From positions 7,829,501 through 7,893,500 of the forward strand of contig NC_085121.1 of NCBI RefSeq assembly GCF_030269925.1: DNA of 64,000 nucleotides, given 5' to 3'. Below are positions 31,280 to 41,489 of this stretch, in pieces (the stretch's first letter is position 1; each line of letters begins with the position of its first letter). This DNA is from Bombyx mori. Lineage: Eukaryota > Arthropoda > Insecta > Lepidoptera > Bombycidae. The position numbers were made by a program, and so were the translations under genes. Under the pieces are notes generated by a model. It did not search any database, was not told the DNA's origin, and saw only the letters and a list, made by a program, of their open reading frames with translations.

Positions 31280-34200
31280 TTAATTTTCTGTTTCGCGTTC
31301 CTCGTCTATCTCGGAATCGTTTTTATCGGAACAGTCTGATTCAAAATTTCTTTCAAAATTCATCCACGGTTGTATTTTATCAATGGCTACGATAGCTTCG
31401 TATCGTCGGCCGTGCTTACGAGTCAGAGGTGTGTCTTCAATTAAAAACCTATCATTGTTGAGCATTTTTACTACACGATAAGGACCTTGATATTTTACAA
31501 CCAATTTCTGTGATTTACCATCGTGAGGCATTTGCCTTGCCACTCGTACTAGGTCTCCCTCTTTATATTGGGTTGGTCTTTTCCTATGTTTGTTATAATT
31601 GTCTGCGTCTCTTACTTGTTGTTTTTTTATTTTCTCTCCTGCTTCCTGTCTCACCTCATCCAACTCGTCTACCGGAATCCTATTAAGTGTTTCATTAATG
31701 ACTTCGCTCAACTTACCTTCGGTCCTGCTGATAATGTTGAAACCGAATAGTAATTCGGAGGGACTTTTTTGTGTTGTCTTGTGTTTTGTAGTGTTGATTC
31801 CAACTTGTATGTCTAAAATGTGTTCATCCCAGGACCTATCGTCACTACCGTGATTAGACGTAGACAGCGCATCTAAAATTGTCCTATTGAATCGTTCAAC
31901 TTGTCCGTTGGACCTAGGAGTAGCAACGGCATTTTGAATATGTTTTATACCGTATGATCCAATGAAGTCCTGGAATGTCTTACTTGTGAAGCTAGTACCC
32001 CTATCTGTAATTAATCTAGTTGGGACTCCAAAATAGCTTACATGCCTCTTCATTACTTGTACTGAGGTAAAAGACTTCGTGTTCCGGACCGGGTTTATAT
32101 TCACATATTTTGTGAATCCGTCAACGATTACCAATAAGTAGCAGTTACCTGTCTTGCTCTTGACGAAGGGTCCGAGGTGATCCACATGAACGGTGTGGAA
32201 GGGTATAGTTACCTTTTCAATAGGATGTAACTCGCCTTCATGCTTTCCACCTGGAGCTTTATGGTGCGCACATTCTAGACATGATGTGACGTACTTTTTT
32301 ACAAATCTGCGCATTTTTGGAAACCAATAATGATCTCTTATGCGTTGAAGGGTTTTTTCGAATCCCCAATGACCAAGGTCATCATGATTCATTTTTAGAA
32401 CCTGCCACCTTACACCTTGAGGTACCAGCCATTTCATCTCTTCTCCTACGATACGATAAACTTTATCGTTTTTGAGTTTATAATTTTTGTGTATGTCTAT
32501 GGCTTCCGTAACGACCGGGTCCGCTAAGCTTTGTTTAATCCTCCTTACCTCTTCATCAGCAGCTTGCACAGTCGCAATCCAATCATGGTCATGAATCGGT
32601 GCCTGTACTTGTTCTTTTACAGGCAAGACATCCAAAATGTGCGCTCCACCTTCGTCATTACCTACAGTATTCCTGCTAAGTGCGTCTACATGGGCCATCC
32701 GTGCGCCAGGACGGTACTCTATCGTGCAGTCGTATTCCTGTAGTTGAACCCACCAGCGTGATATACGAGGTATCAAATCTCTCTTGACTAACGTAGACCT
32801 AAGTGCATTGCAGTCAGTCAAAATCTTAAATGGTATACCTAAAAGATATACCCTGAATCGATTCAAAGATGCGATCACCGCGAGGGTTTCTAATTCATAT
32901 GAATGCATCTTACGTTCGTCACTTGTGGTTTTCCGGCTAAAATACGAGACTGGCTGCATCACTCCATTTGAGTTTCGCTGAAGAAGAATACCTGCAAGAC
33001 CTTCTTTGCAAGCGTCGGTATGCAGTTCTATTTCCGCCCTAGGGTCATACAGAGCAAGTATGGGTCTGCTTGTAAGTAACTCCTTTATCCTTTCGAATGC
33101 TTGTTCTTGCTCCTCGTTCCAGGTCCATCCCGCATCCTTTTTTAATAAGTCTGTTAGGGGAGCAGTGATGATGGCGTATCCCTGTATAAATCGTCTAAAG
33201 AAACCGGACAGTCCAAGAAATTGGCGTACCTCGTGTTGATTCGTGGGTCGTGGAAACTTGGAGACTGCTTCACTTTTTCGACTCCCAGGTCGAATACCAC
33301 CAGCGCTGACTTCAAATCCGAGGAAGTCTACAGTGTCGAGGAAGAAATGGCATTTACTTAACTTTAAAGTCAACCCACCTTCTTTCAGTAGTTGTAGTAC
33401 TTCCTCTAATCTCAGCAACCCTTCCTCGAAGTCTTTTGACGGGATTAGGATATCATCCATGTATACAATGGCATATTTAATTTTAGCTTCCTTCAATATT
33501 TTGTTTATCGTCCTTTGAAATACTGAAGGTGCATTAACAAGACCGAAAGGCATGCGGTTAAACTCAAACTGACCATCAGGTGTTACGAAAGCCGTCTTGG
33601 GTCGAGACTCTTCCGATATGGGGATCTGATAGTAGCCAGATGCCAAATCCAAAGAAGTAAATAAAGTGTTACCCGCCAGCAAGTCCAGCTGATCTTCCAC
33701 TCGTGGCATCGGGTAATGATCCTTTTTAGTTTTTCTGTTCAGAGCTCTGTAGTCGACACATAAGCGTTTATCACCTGTTTTCTTCTGCACCATGATGATA
33801 GGACTCGCATAGGGTGATGACGACTCCTTTATTATATTGCTGTCTAACATTTCCTGGATCATGCTACTCACCAACAGTCTTTCGGCGTACGACATACGGT
33901 ACGGGCGATACACAATAGGTTCGTCATCTATTAATTCTATGGTCATCTCAGTAATCGTTGTAAACCCTAAATCATGCAAGCTGTTTGAGAAACGGTCACC
34001 ATACCTTTCCAGCACACCCTTTAGTTGTTGCCGCTGATTCGTATCTAATTTCGGGTTACAATTCACGGAAATGTTCATTACAGAATCGTCAAATACGACG
34101 CTAAAGGAGTTTTTTATCTCGTCGACTGGAACTTGCTTTCGTTCCAAGGATCGCGTGAGCAGTGTACCCTTAGTAATACTCAATGGTTTTAACGCAACAT

Positions 34201-35113
34201 TATAAATCAGAATTGCACCATGACCGTTCTTGATGTTGTAGCAGCCAGGAAGTAAATAATACTCGGCGCCTTCGGGGCCGTGAAGCGTACCTTTAACATC
34301 CACCTCACAGTTTATCAACTGTGCGTCTGTAAAGACTTGTACTGCCTGTGTTGCGGAACAGGGAATTTTATAGTCTTGTGAGGCTACTAGGTTTATTTTA
34401 TTTGGAGGCATTCTATGAATATTGATAGAATCCGGAGTTTTAATAATAATAATGTCTGGTTTCTCCGTAAACGAGTGCCCGAGGAGAACGGGATGTACCA
34501 ACACATAATCATCCACGACGTATAAATTAATTGTTTCTGCTACACCTTGAACCTCTACAGTGGCAATGACTATTCCTAATGGTTTTACCATGCTGGCTCC
34601 TATACCTCTAAGCGTCGGTAAATTATCTTGATTAATCATTGTTAAACCTAAAGATCTTGCGTCACTTGCTCTTATAAGTGAACATTGGCTGCCCAGATCC
34701 ACATGGCACGTAATCACAGACCCGTTCACCTTAATATCCATGACATACTTATTTATTCCGGTATTTTCGCACGTTACCTCCAATACCTGTTTATGCTTTG
34801 GATCATTAGCTGATGTTAAATCTTTACCGGTTTCAATTGAAAACCTTCCCGTATTTTTGTAGCAATTAGATGTGAGATGACCGACTTTATTACATGTAGT
34901 ACATTTGGCAAAGGGCTTTTCACACTTAGTACTACGGTGACCTATCTCGTTGCAATTGTGGCATTTCACAGATTCCACTGTTTTTCCACATCTGAAACTA
35001 GGATGACCAATTTCGTTGCAACTAAAGCACCTAATTGCAGGGTTATTTGTTCTCGAAGAATCCGCTCGATTGGTATTGATTCCGAACCTACCTTTTTTCT
35101 TGAGTAACGACAC
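31280..35113 (-). CDS. gypsy-type Pol polyprotein, without capsid
   Basis: This is an open frame of 1277 codons that starts with GTG; the in-frame stop TAG lies five codons upstream, so it has no ATG start of its own. Three CCHC knuckles (about residues 29-84) come first. A retropepsin follows, whose active site reads DLG where DSG or DTG is usual. Then come reverse transcriptase (about 420-600, MPFGLVNAPSVFQ and YMDD), RNase H (about 690-810, TDACKEG) and integrase (His/Cys zinc region with CLECAHHK; D, D and E in HVDHLG, TDRGTSF and NGQVERF). No env is present. Upstream gag is missing. In intact relatives Pol is reached by frameshifting from gag, so this copy probably cannot be expressed normally. 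Confidence 0.85.
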   Translation of the reverse strand: MSLLKKKGRFGINTNRADSSRTNNPAIRCFSCNEIGHPSFRCGKTVESVKCHNCNEIGHRSTKCEKPFAKCTTCNKVGHLTSNCYKNTGRFSIETGKDLTSANDPKHKQVLEVTCENTGINKYVMDIKVNGSVITCHVDLGSQCSLIRASDARSLGLTMINQDNLPTLRGIGASMVKPLGIVIATVEVQGVAETINLYVVDDYVLVHPVLLGHSFTEKPDIIIIKTPDSINIHRMPPNKINLVASQDYKIPCSATQAVQVFTDAQLINCEVDVKGTLHGPEGAEYYLLPGCYNIKNGHGAILIYNVALKPLSITKGTLLTRSLERKQVPVDEIKNSFSVVFDDSVMNISVNCNPKLDTNQRQQLKGVLERYGDRFSNSLHDLGFTTITEMTIELIDDEPIVYRPYRMSYAERLLVSSMIQEMLDSNIIKESSSPYASPIIMVQKKTGDKRLCVDYRALNRKTKKDHYPMPRVEDQLDLLAGNTLFTSLDLASGYYQIPISEESRPKTAFVTPDGQFEFNRMPFGLVNAPSVFQRTINKILKEAKIKYAIVYMDDILIPSKDFEEGLLRLEEVLQLLKEGGLTLKLSKCHFFLDTVDFLGFEVSAGGIRPGSRKSEAVSKFPRPTNQHEVRQFLGLSGFFRRFIQGYAIITAPLTDLLKKDAGWTWNEEQEQAFERIKELLTSRPILALYDPRAEIELHTDACKEGLAGILLQRNSNGVMQPVSYFSRKTTSDERKMHSYELETLAVIASLNRFRVYLLGIPFKILTDCNALRSTLVKRDLIPRISRWWVQLQEYDCTIEYRPGARMAHVDALSRNTVGNDEGGAHILDVLPVKEQVQAPIHDHDWIATVQAADEEVRRIKQSLADPVVTEAIDIHKNYKLKNDKVYRIVGEEMKWLVPQGVRWQVLKMNHDDLGHWGFEKTLQRIRDHYWFPKMRRFVKKYVTSCLECAHHKAPGGKHEGELHPIEKVTIPFHTVHVDHLGPFVKSKTGNCYLLVIVDGFTKYVNINPVRNTKSFTSVQVMKRHVSYFGVPTRLITDRGTSFTSKTFQDFIGSYGIKHIQNAVATPRSNGQVERFNRTILDALSTSNHGSDDRSWDEHILDIQVGINTTKHKTTQKSPSELLFGFNIISRTEGKLSEVINETLNRIPVDELDEVRQEAGEKIKKQQVRDADNYNKHRKRPTQYKEGDLVRVARQMPHDGKSQKLVVKYQGPYRVVKMLNNDRFLIEDTPLTRKHGRRYEAIVAIDKIQPWMNFERNFESDCSDKNDSEIDEERETEN

Positions 35114-35250
35114 TATCGAAATTTTCTAAAATCATTTCTACTATTAAACATTTAATCAATACTAAGAAATCAAACTTGCAAAGCTACAAAGTAATACTAT
35201 TTTACTAGCCTACTGGTTTTTAATGAATTTGACACTAGTTTTGTTTATGA

Positions 35251-35815
35251 TTTTTTTTCCCTACCTATGCTGATAGATAGCCTTGAGAGGCTATTTCAGC
35301 TTCGCCCTAACGTTTGTAGGTGGGCTCACGGGGCTCAACCGGAGAGTTGCTAACACTGACCCTAGCAAGAGCAGTGCTTCGCAGAATCTACCACCGGATC
35401 GAAAACGCGACCCACTGAGAAAATCCGGCGAGAAACTCAGTGGGCTGTGTCTATGGGTTAATTCGCTCGTCGAGCCCTTGGTCGCAAGCGACGGGTTCGA
35501 CGAGGACGGTGACCGGTGCTTGTGGTGCCTAACAGCACCGTTAATGGATGAGGAGGATACGTAATGACGTGCTTTGGGCGACGTCGACGGTTTACCATTC
35601 GGTCTACTGGGTCGGGTATGTAGTTTCCAGCGGCTACGATGAGAGGGTTCTCATGTCGTGCCGCCTTCTCAAAATGGCGCTCCGACGACTATCCTGCAGA
35701 ATCGGGATTGAATAACCTGAAGGGATTTCAAGTGGGTGCGGGCTACGTGAGCGAACACTACGCTTGCATACGTCATGACGGGGGGACGGGAAGATGAGTT
35801 TCATATATTGTACTT
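35251..35815 (-). repeat. Related Jockey-type LINE fragment (divergent subfamily)
   Basis: A T-run leads into a minus-sense copy related to the 3' end of the complete LINEs. It keeps the outer stem CCCACTGAG/CTCAGTGGG with the inner CCGGAT/ATCCGG. Its ORF2 end is broken by frameshifts. It differs enough from the 37 kb copy to be a separate subfamily. Confidence 0.75.
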
Positions 35816-35817
35816 GT

Positions 35818-35935
35818 GAGGATTTGCTAACCCTGGCCCTAGCAAGGACAGTGCTTTGCAGAATCAATCTCACCAGATCGGAATCGCGACTCACTAAAAG
35901 AATCGGCGAGAAACTCAGTGGGGCTTGACCAGAGC
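35818..35935 (-). repeat. Second divergent LINE 3' fragment
   Basis: A second partial copy of the same 3' UTR block (TTGCTAACCCTGGCCCTAGC, GAGAAACTCAGTGGGGC) sits directly beside the first, and its stem is decayed. Confidence 0.6.
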
Positions 35936-36457
35936 CGTACTGTTTTGAACAAGCATAAATAGCACGTAAAAAAGCTAACGTACCCGCCGGTAAACATTAC
36001 TAATTCGTTACACAAAGTTTTCACAAGAGCAATAATTGAAATTACGATAATTTCACGATCTAAGACGGCTTCAAAGAGATTTTGAAAGATGTCGTAATTG
36101 ATATCAATTAGAATTGTGCTAGCAATGGCACGCCGCAGGCTCCTTACAATAGACTATCTCTTCCGAGAAATAGCCTCGGGAACTCGGCTCATTCATTCCT
36201 CGAGATCGACCTCCTGATAAATTGTTTTTGGTGAACTTCGTTAATTCCATACGGGGCTTCATTGTACTGAATAAATAGGTAGTTTATGCCCGGGGAAAAT
36301 ATATTTGAGACGATAACGTGTAGCTCGTGCTTCGAAGTCGTATTTTACTGTGGACGATTCTAAGTAAATTCTCAGTTCTAATTAACTTTTGAACAACTAA
36401 CTGGATTCTTAACGTGTACCAACGTGTGATTTCATTTGTATTATAATTTGAAATACT
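35936..36457. other. Non-coding stretch
   Basis: No supported gene or repeat is seen. Confidence 0.45.
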
Positions 36458-36723
36458 AGTTTTTTTTTCTCTACCTAAGTCTGAAGAGGCTATTTCAGCG
36501 TAACCTTAACTAGTAGGTGAGATGAGATTGCGGGGCTCAAACCGACGACGTTGCTAACACGAACCCTAGCAAGAGCCGTGCTTCGCAGAATATACCACCG
36601 GATCGGAAACGCGACCCACTGAAAAGATCTGGCGAGAAACTCAGTGGGCTGTGTCTGTGGGTTAATTTACTCGTCGAGCCCTTCGTCGCAAGCGACGGAT
36701 TCGACGAGAACGATGACCGGTAA
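36458..36723 (-). repeat. Third divergent LINE 3' fragment
   Basis: Starting from a T-run, this copy parallels 35251-35520 closely (GGCTATTTCAGCGTAACC, TAGCAAGAGCCGTGCTTCGC) and stops at GATGACCGG. It belongs to the same divergent subfamily. Confidence 0.75.
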
Positions 36724-37055
36724 ATACTCGTATATTTTATTAGCCGACTTATTTTACATAGTCTACCGTAGACTTGTAGATTGCTACTAACATTTTTAAG
36801 GCCGTGACATATTTACATGAGACTAGAGGTCCAGCAGTAGTCGAAATTCGACTATAATTAATTGGAATTGTAAGTTTGTACACTATTATGATTGTATTTT
36901 ATACTTCTATAATCACAAATTTCGCCAAGACCACACTATAAAAAATAATAAGAAAGACAAACAATATTTAATCTCAATTTGACAACAGACGTCAAGAACA
37001 AAAGTTTGACAATAAATAGTGTGCATGCGTGTGTGCGTCAAATACATGTATGTAG
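36724..37055 (-). repeat. Dispersed repeat, left part (split by hAT)
   Basis: The block from about 36820 to 37055 and the block 43181-43365 are the two halves of one dispersed repeat. They are separated by the hAT element, whose 8-bp duplication is GTATGTAG. The right half is also found around the mariner at 22438-23950. Confidence 0.55.
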
Positions 37056-37439
37056 TAGGAGTGGGTGATATAAATCGTATATAGATTCAATATCTATATA
37101 TCGCAGCAATATCGTTGAATCCGATATCGCCCCGCACGAAATCTATATATCGATATCAGCCGATACACGATATTGCCCGATGTGATTTTTTTTTTTTTTT
37201 TTTTTTTTTTTATGATTGAAAATTTACTGGTGGCCCGAAGGCCTTTCCAGTTTCACCAGGACAGGTGGGCGAGCAAAGGCTCAGCCAAGAGGGGTGGGAT
37301 TTGCTAACAACTGCCCGAGCGCCTCCGAAGGAGACCTAACAACTCAAGAGCAATTGTTTCGCGAATGAATCTACTACCGGATCGGAATCGCGACCCGCTG
37401 ATAAGATCCGGCGAGAAACTCAGCGGGCTGATGCATGGG

Positions 37440-40322
37440 TTAGGTTGCACGTCGACCTCTTTGTCGAGTTCGACGAGTACGGTTACCGGGGTCCCTAAGC
37501 CTGCCCCTAGTATTAGAGCTGAAGGCATCTAATGCAAAGGTTATTGGATCTGATGGATCCGTAAGGACGTGTCTAGGGCGTCGACGGTGACTGGCTCCTG
37601 CATGATCAGGATTCGGGGAGTAGTCAGCGGCGGCAACGATAAGGCGATTATCATGACGCATAGCCTTATCGAAGTATCGTTCCGACGCTGACTTCATGTA
37701 TTTCCGAATTGATTCGAGGCCCAGGTCGTCGTGTAGGTCAACGTTCCTCACGAACCACGGAGCCCCGACAGCTAACCTGCAAAAGCGGGATTGTAGGGAT
37801 TGGAGGGTGTCTATGTGTGTGCGGGCCGCGTGAGCGAACACCACACTCGCGTAAGTCATGACGGGCCTTATGCAAGTTTTGTAAAGTGTCACCTTGTTCC
37901 GAAGGGACATTTTACTTCGCTTACAGATCATGGGGTAGAGTCTACCGAGAATAAACGCGGCACGGTCACGGACTGATTTTATATGCGGGCGGAATGTCAT
38001 CGATGCATCCAGGGTAACGCCCAGGTACTTGACCTTCCTGGCCCAGGGTATGGGTTGTCTAAAGAGAGTAATCGGGGGTGTGAGATTCCTCCTCCTAATC
38101 CGGGAGGAAATCCGTGTGGAGCTTCCCCTCTGAAATAGCACCGCAGTACTTTTCGCTGGGTTGATGTCTATGCGCCATTTTCGGAACCACTGTCCTAGGG
38201 CTAGGGCTGCGCTCTGAAGCTTCTTCGCGATTAGGGACTTATTTCTACTAGAATAGTAAACAGTCGTGTCGTCGGCGAATAAAGCTAAATGGGTCGGCGG
38301 CGACCGGGGAATATCGTTGACGAATAAGCTAAATAGGAGGGGTGAGAGGACAGAGCCTTGCGGGACTCCAGCTGTGAGAGATCGTGGGGAGGAGCGGGTT
38401 CCCTCGACTCGATATCGAAAAGAGCGGTTCGACAAGAAGTCCCGTATGATGAGCACGAGACTATCCGGCACGCCCATGTTGAATAGTTTGAAAATCAAAC
38501 CATTGTGCCAGACTTTGTCGAACGCTTTTGCGACGTCGAAGAAGAGAGCTCCCGTGTATAACGGTTTTGGTCGATTAAGCCCCACAAGAATGTGCTCCGT
38601 GAGGCGGTGCACCTGTTGAACGCATGAGTGATTTGTACGGAATCCGAATTGTTCATCGATGAGAATGCCCTTGGATGAGACGAAATCTCTGAGGCGCTTG
38701 TAGAGCAGACGCTCATACAGCTTGCCTAGAGACATGAGGAGGCTAATCGGGCGGTAGCTCGTCGGATGATTTTTTGGTTTACCGGGTTTATGTATGCCGA
38801 TAACGTCCGCTTCTTTCCACACCGCGGGAAAGATACAGTTCGCCATAGCGGCATTGAAAATAGATGCCAACACCACGATGAGTTGGACGGGTAGAAGTTT
38901 AATAACGCGGTTAGATATACCGTCGGAACCGGGAGCCTTGCGAGGACGTAGGTCTTTGATCAAGTCTTTAACTTCCATCGGGGTGACGGGTGGTAACGCA
39001 TCCAAGGGTGGCAAGGAGGCTCTGCGTTCTACCTCACTGTCTACTAATTTTACATGAACAGGGTCCACGGATTGAGTGCTGGGCGTGCACTGGGTTTGCA
39101 ATGTATCGGCCAGCAGCTCTGCTTTTTCGTCATCATCGAACGCCGCGAGTCGGCCTGAGGGGCCTACGAGGGGGGGCATAGTTACTACCGTATCCGATTT
39201 GAGAGCACGAGCTAAGCGGTAGTAAGACCTTTGGGAGGGCGCGAGTCCTTCTAAGAAATCAGACCATCTGGCATCTCGGACTTCGGCGATGCGAGACTTT
39301 ACGTCGCGTTGTAGGGCACGCATTCGAATACGATTTTCCGCGGTAGGATACCTATCGTAGGCGCGTATCGAGGCGTTCTTAGCTCTAAGGAGTTCCCTAA
39401 TATCGTCGGACAATTTGAAGCGGTGAAGGAAGTCCTCCGCTACAACTTGTTTCGATGACCTATCTAATGTCGAGGTGATGTGTGACGTTAAGATGTCTAT
39501 GGCTTCAGCGGTATCCTGAGGAGACGGGATAGAGTCCGGGTTAAACGGGAGCGATGGTTGATCAGATTCAGCCAGGCTGATGCCCAGCGTGTGCCAATCC
39601 ACCACAGTCCTCGTGACGGGAACGGAATCGGGAGCGCGACCGAGCTTCATAACGACGGGACGGTGGTCTGAATCTAACTCTGAAACTACTTCGATCGAGT
39701 GTAAGCGCAGAGTTACGTTTTTTAATAACGCTATGTCGAGTATGTCCGGGCGATGCGCGATATTTAGCGGGTAGTGAGTCGGGGTTAGCGGAGCGACGAT
39801 ATCGAAGGCGAGATCATCGACTAACGCGTCAAGCCGCCTGCCATTCGGGGTTGTGGTGTGTGAGTTCCACCTGATGTGTTTACAATTTAGGTCGCCCGCC
39901 AGAATGACAGAGCTCCCCATACCGAGCAGCGCCTCGATATCACTGCTTAGAACGATCTTATCCGGTGGAAGATAAACGGACGCGATAACGATCGGCGCGT
40001 GTCCCGTCAGTGAGATTCGGCACACTGATGCTTCGATATTAGCGAGCGCGGGAGGATCGAGCGGGACGCAATGCAGGGCTCTTCTATAGTAAATGACGGT
40101 ACCACCACCACGGGCAGTGAGCCTGTCGTTCCTGACCATGTTATAGTTCGCGATTTTAGGGTCACGGCGCGCGGGCTTAAGTAGGGTCTCCTGCACTAAA
40201 AAGATATCAATTTGATGGTCACGCAAAAAGTCAGAAACCTGATCACGTTGATTTGCGAGACCGTAAGCGTTAAAAAATCCTATCGTTACGGATAGGGGCT
40301 TTATTCTACTTATATACGCCAT
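37440..40322 (-). CDS. LINE copy 1 ORF2: endonuclease + reverse transcriptase
   Basis: The frame has 960 codons, starting at ATG 40322. The APE-type endonuclease fills about residues 1-225, with VQET near 40, GDLNCKH near 138 and SDHRP near 213, all catalytic motifs intact. The reverse transcriptase is at about 455-720, with LRPRKAPGSDGIS, YRPISLLMSLGK, GVPQGSVLSP and LFADDT. A C-terminal region of about 200 residues follows. The protein would nick target DNA and prime cDNA synthesis from the nick. ORF1 ends TAA, then TCA, then this ATG, all in the same frame. That suits reinitiation or stop-codon readthrough. No disabling mutation is seen. Confidence 0.92.
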   Translation of the reverse strand: MAYISRIKPLSVTIGFFNAYGLANQRDQVSDFLRDHQIDIFLVQETLLKPARRDPKIANYNMVRNDRLTARGGGTVIYYRRALHCVPLDPPALANIEASVCRISLTGHAPIVIASVYLPPDKIVLSSDIEALLGMGSSVILAGDLNCKHIRWNSHTTTPNGRRLDALVDDLAFDIVAPLTPTHYPLNIAHRPDILDIALLKNVTLRLHSIEVVSELDSDHRPVVMKLGRAPDSVPVTRTVVDWHTLGISLAESDQPSLPFNPDSIPSPQDTAEAIDILTSHITSTLDRSSKQVVAEDFLHRFKLSDDIRELLRAKNASIRAYDRYPTAENRIRMRALQRDVKSRIAEVRDARWSDFLEGLAPSQRSYYRLARALKSDTVVTMPPLVGPSGRLAAFDDDEKAELLADTLQTQCTPSTQSVDPVHVKLVDSEVERRASLPPLDALPPVTPMEVKDLIKDLRPRKAPGSDGISNRVIKLLPVQLIVVLASIFNAAMANCIFPAVWKEADVIGIHKPGKPKNHPTSYRPISLLMSLGKLYERLLYKRLRDFVSSKGILIDEQFGFRTNHSCVQQVHRLTEHILVGLNRPKPLYTGALFFDVAKAFDKVWHNGLIFKLFNMGVPDSLVLIIRDFLSNRSFRYRVEGTRSSPRSLTAGVPQGSVLSPLLFSLFVNDIPRSPPTHLALFADDTTVYYSSRNKSLIAKKLQSAALALGQWFRKWRIDINPAKSTAVLFQRGSSTRISSRIRRRNLTPPITLFRQPIPWARKVKYLGVTLDASMTFRPHIKSVRDRAAFILGRLYPMICKRSKMSLRNKVTLYKTCIRPVMTYASVVFAHAARTHIDTLQSLQSRFCRLAVGAPWFVRNVDLHDDLGLESIRKYMKSASERYFDKAMRHDNRLIVAAADYSPNPDHAGASHRRRPRHVLTDPSDPITFALDAFSSNTRGRLRDPGNRTRRTRQRGRRAT

Positions 40323-40325
40323 TGA

Positions 40326-41489
40326 TTACCGGCGGAGTGAGGGGAGGACGTACGTATTTAATGACGCGTATACGTCAGCGTATTCCTGCACAACGGCGAT
40401 AAAGTGTTGTGCAGTGGAGGCAGCGCGAATGGCGTCGCCCAAAGCGTTAACGCGCTCAAAGTTGATCGACTGAAAGAAGTCGATCGCTAAAGCGAGATTT
40501 TCGGACGCGGTCGGAGGGCAAGTCGCGGGAGAGGGACGAGTCGCGGGGGCGGGACGAATCGCGGAGGAGGGAGTTGTAGCCGTGTTCGTGTACGGCAGCG
40601 GTTTTGCCCAGGCCGAGACACTGGGCACCGCCGCCGGAACGAACGCTGGCTTAGCCTGCGACGCAGAGGGTGCCGAGGCTTTGATGTCTGGGCCGGAAGC
40701 TCGGAGGCGGTTTTGGCGGGCGACGCGGCGATTTATTTTAGGGGCTCGGGGGCAACCACGGTAATTCGCGGGGTGACCCTGTGTTCGACACAGGACGCAG
40801 CTAGGCGGTTCCGTCGCGGTTTTTTGGTCGCGAGCGCAGAGGGCCGTGGCGTGATCGCCCAAACATTTAACACATCGGGGGTGCGCGTGACAGTTACGGG
40901 AAGAGTGCCCGTACAATTGACAGTTATGGCACTGGCTAGGAGTGCCTTTTTTATGGGGGGCTTCGATGGCGATACCGGAGAGCCTACAGACGGTCTGTGT
41001 GTTGAAGATTTTCTTACCCTCGGGGGTAGGCTGGAGGGTGACTAGAACCATATTATATGGCTCCCTACCGCGACCGGTGTGCATACGGTGCACAGAATTC
41101 ACTGGAAAGCCCTGTTCTAACAGATCGGCCTTGACGAGCTCTACATCTAACTCTTTAGGGATTCCGCGTATTACAACGCGGAGTTCGCGCTCCTCCTGGA
41201 GCGTATAAGTATGGAAACTTATACGTTCCTTACGGAGGTAAGAAGAGAGGGCCCTATGGTCGTCGGGTGTTTGAACCTTAATTTGAATGCCGTTCGCGAG
41301 GTTACGGGCATTCGTGAAATTTATATTTTTGGCCTTAAGGGCCAGGCAAACTCGATCCCAAGCTGCCTTCTCCTGAAGGATAACCGGGGGAGGGGTCTGG
41401 GTTTTATTTTGTGCCACCGGACGCGGCGACGGAGTGGCACGGGCTGGGGGCGCAACGGGAGTCTGAGGGCGGGGGCGCGACGCGTTCAC
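40326..41489 (-). CDS. LINE copy 1 ORF1b: zinc-knuckle nucleic-acid-binding part
   Basis: The frame has 387 codons and opens with GTG, not ATG. It includes a conserved pre-knuckle domain (about residues 95-175) and three knuckles: C-x2-C-x4-H-x4-C, C-x2-C-x3-H-x4-C and C-x2-C-x4-H-x5-C (about 190-245). A Pro/Ala-rich stretch and a helical tail follow. This is the C-terminal part of a Jockey-type ORF1, which coats the LINE RNA. Its first codon overlaps the stop of ORF1a (GTGA). A frameshift, reinitiation or an ancestral indel could explain the split. Copy 2 has the same arrangement. Confidence 0.85.
   Translation of the reverse strand: MNASRPRPQTPVAPPARATPSPRPVAQNKTQTPPPVILQEKAAWDRVCLALKAKNINFTNARNLANGIQIKVQTPDDHRALSSYLRKERISFHTYTLQEERELRVVIRGIPKELDVELVKADLLEQGFPVNSVHRMHTGRGREPYNMVLVTLQPTPEGKKIFNTQTVCRLSGIAIEAPHKKGTPSQCHNCQLYGHSSRNCHAHPRCVKCLGDHATALCARDQKTATEPPSCVLCRTQGHPANYRGCPRAPKINRRVARQNRLRASGPDIKASAPSASQAKPAFVPAAVPSVSAWAKPLPYTNTATTPSSAIRPAPATRPSPATCPPTASENLALAIDFFQSINFERVNALGDAIRAASTAQHFIAVVQEYADVYASLNTYVLPSLRR

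Larger units (their letters stand above)
30545..35250 (-). mobile_element. Ty3/gypsy retrotransposon lacking its 5' part
   Basis: On the minus strand the element has a long open pol frame, a UTR of about 285 bp, a purine-rich stretch (GTTCCGGGGA), and a candidate 3' LTR at 30545-30995. No second LTR and no capsid-coding region are found before unrelated LINE sequence starts near 35251. The 5' side is therefore missing, through deletion or later insertion. Confidence 0.8.

Noticed and set aside
31568..35107. Many plus-strand open frames over the gypsy pol
   Set aside because: They are antisense shadows of the long minus-strand frame and show no domain of their own.
37304..37528. Small open frame conserved between LINE fragments at 21093, 37304 and 49537
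   Set aside because: The similarity follows the conserved RNA fold and DNA identity of the 3' UTR and overlaps the ORF2 end; there is no sign of protein-level constraint.
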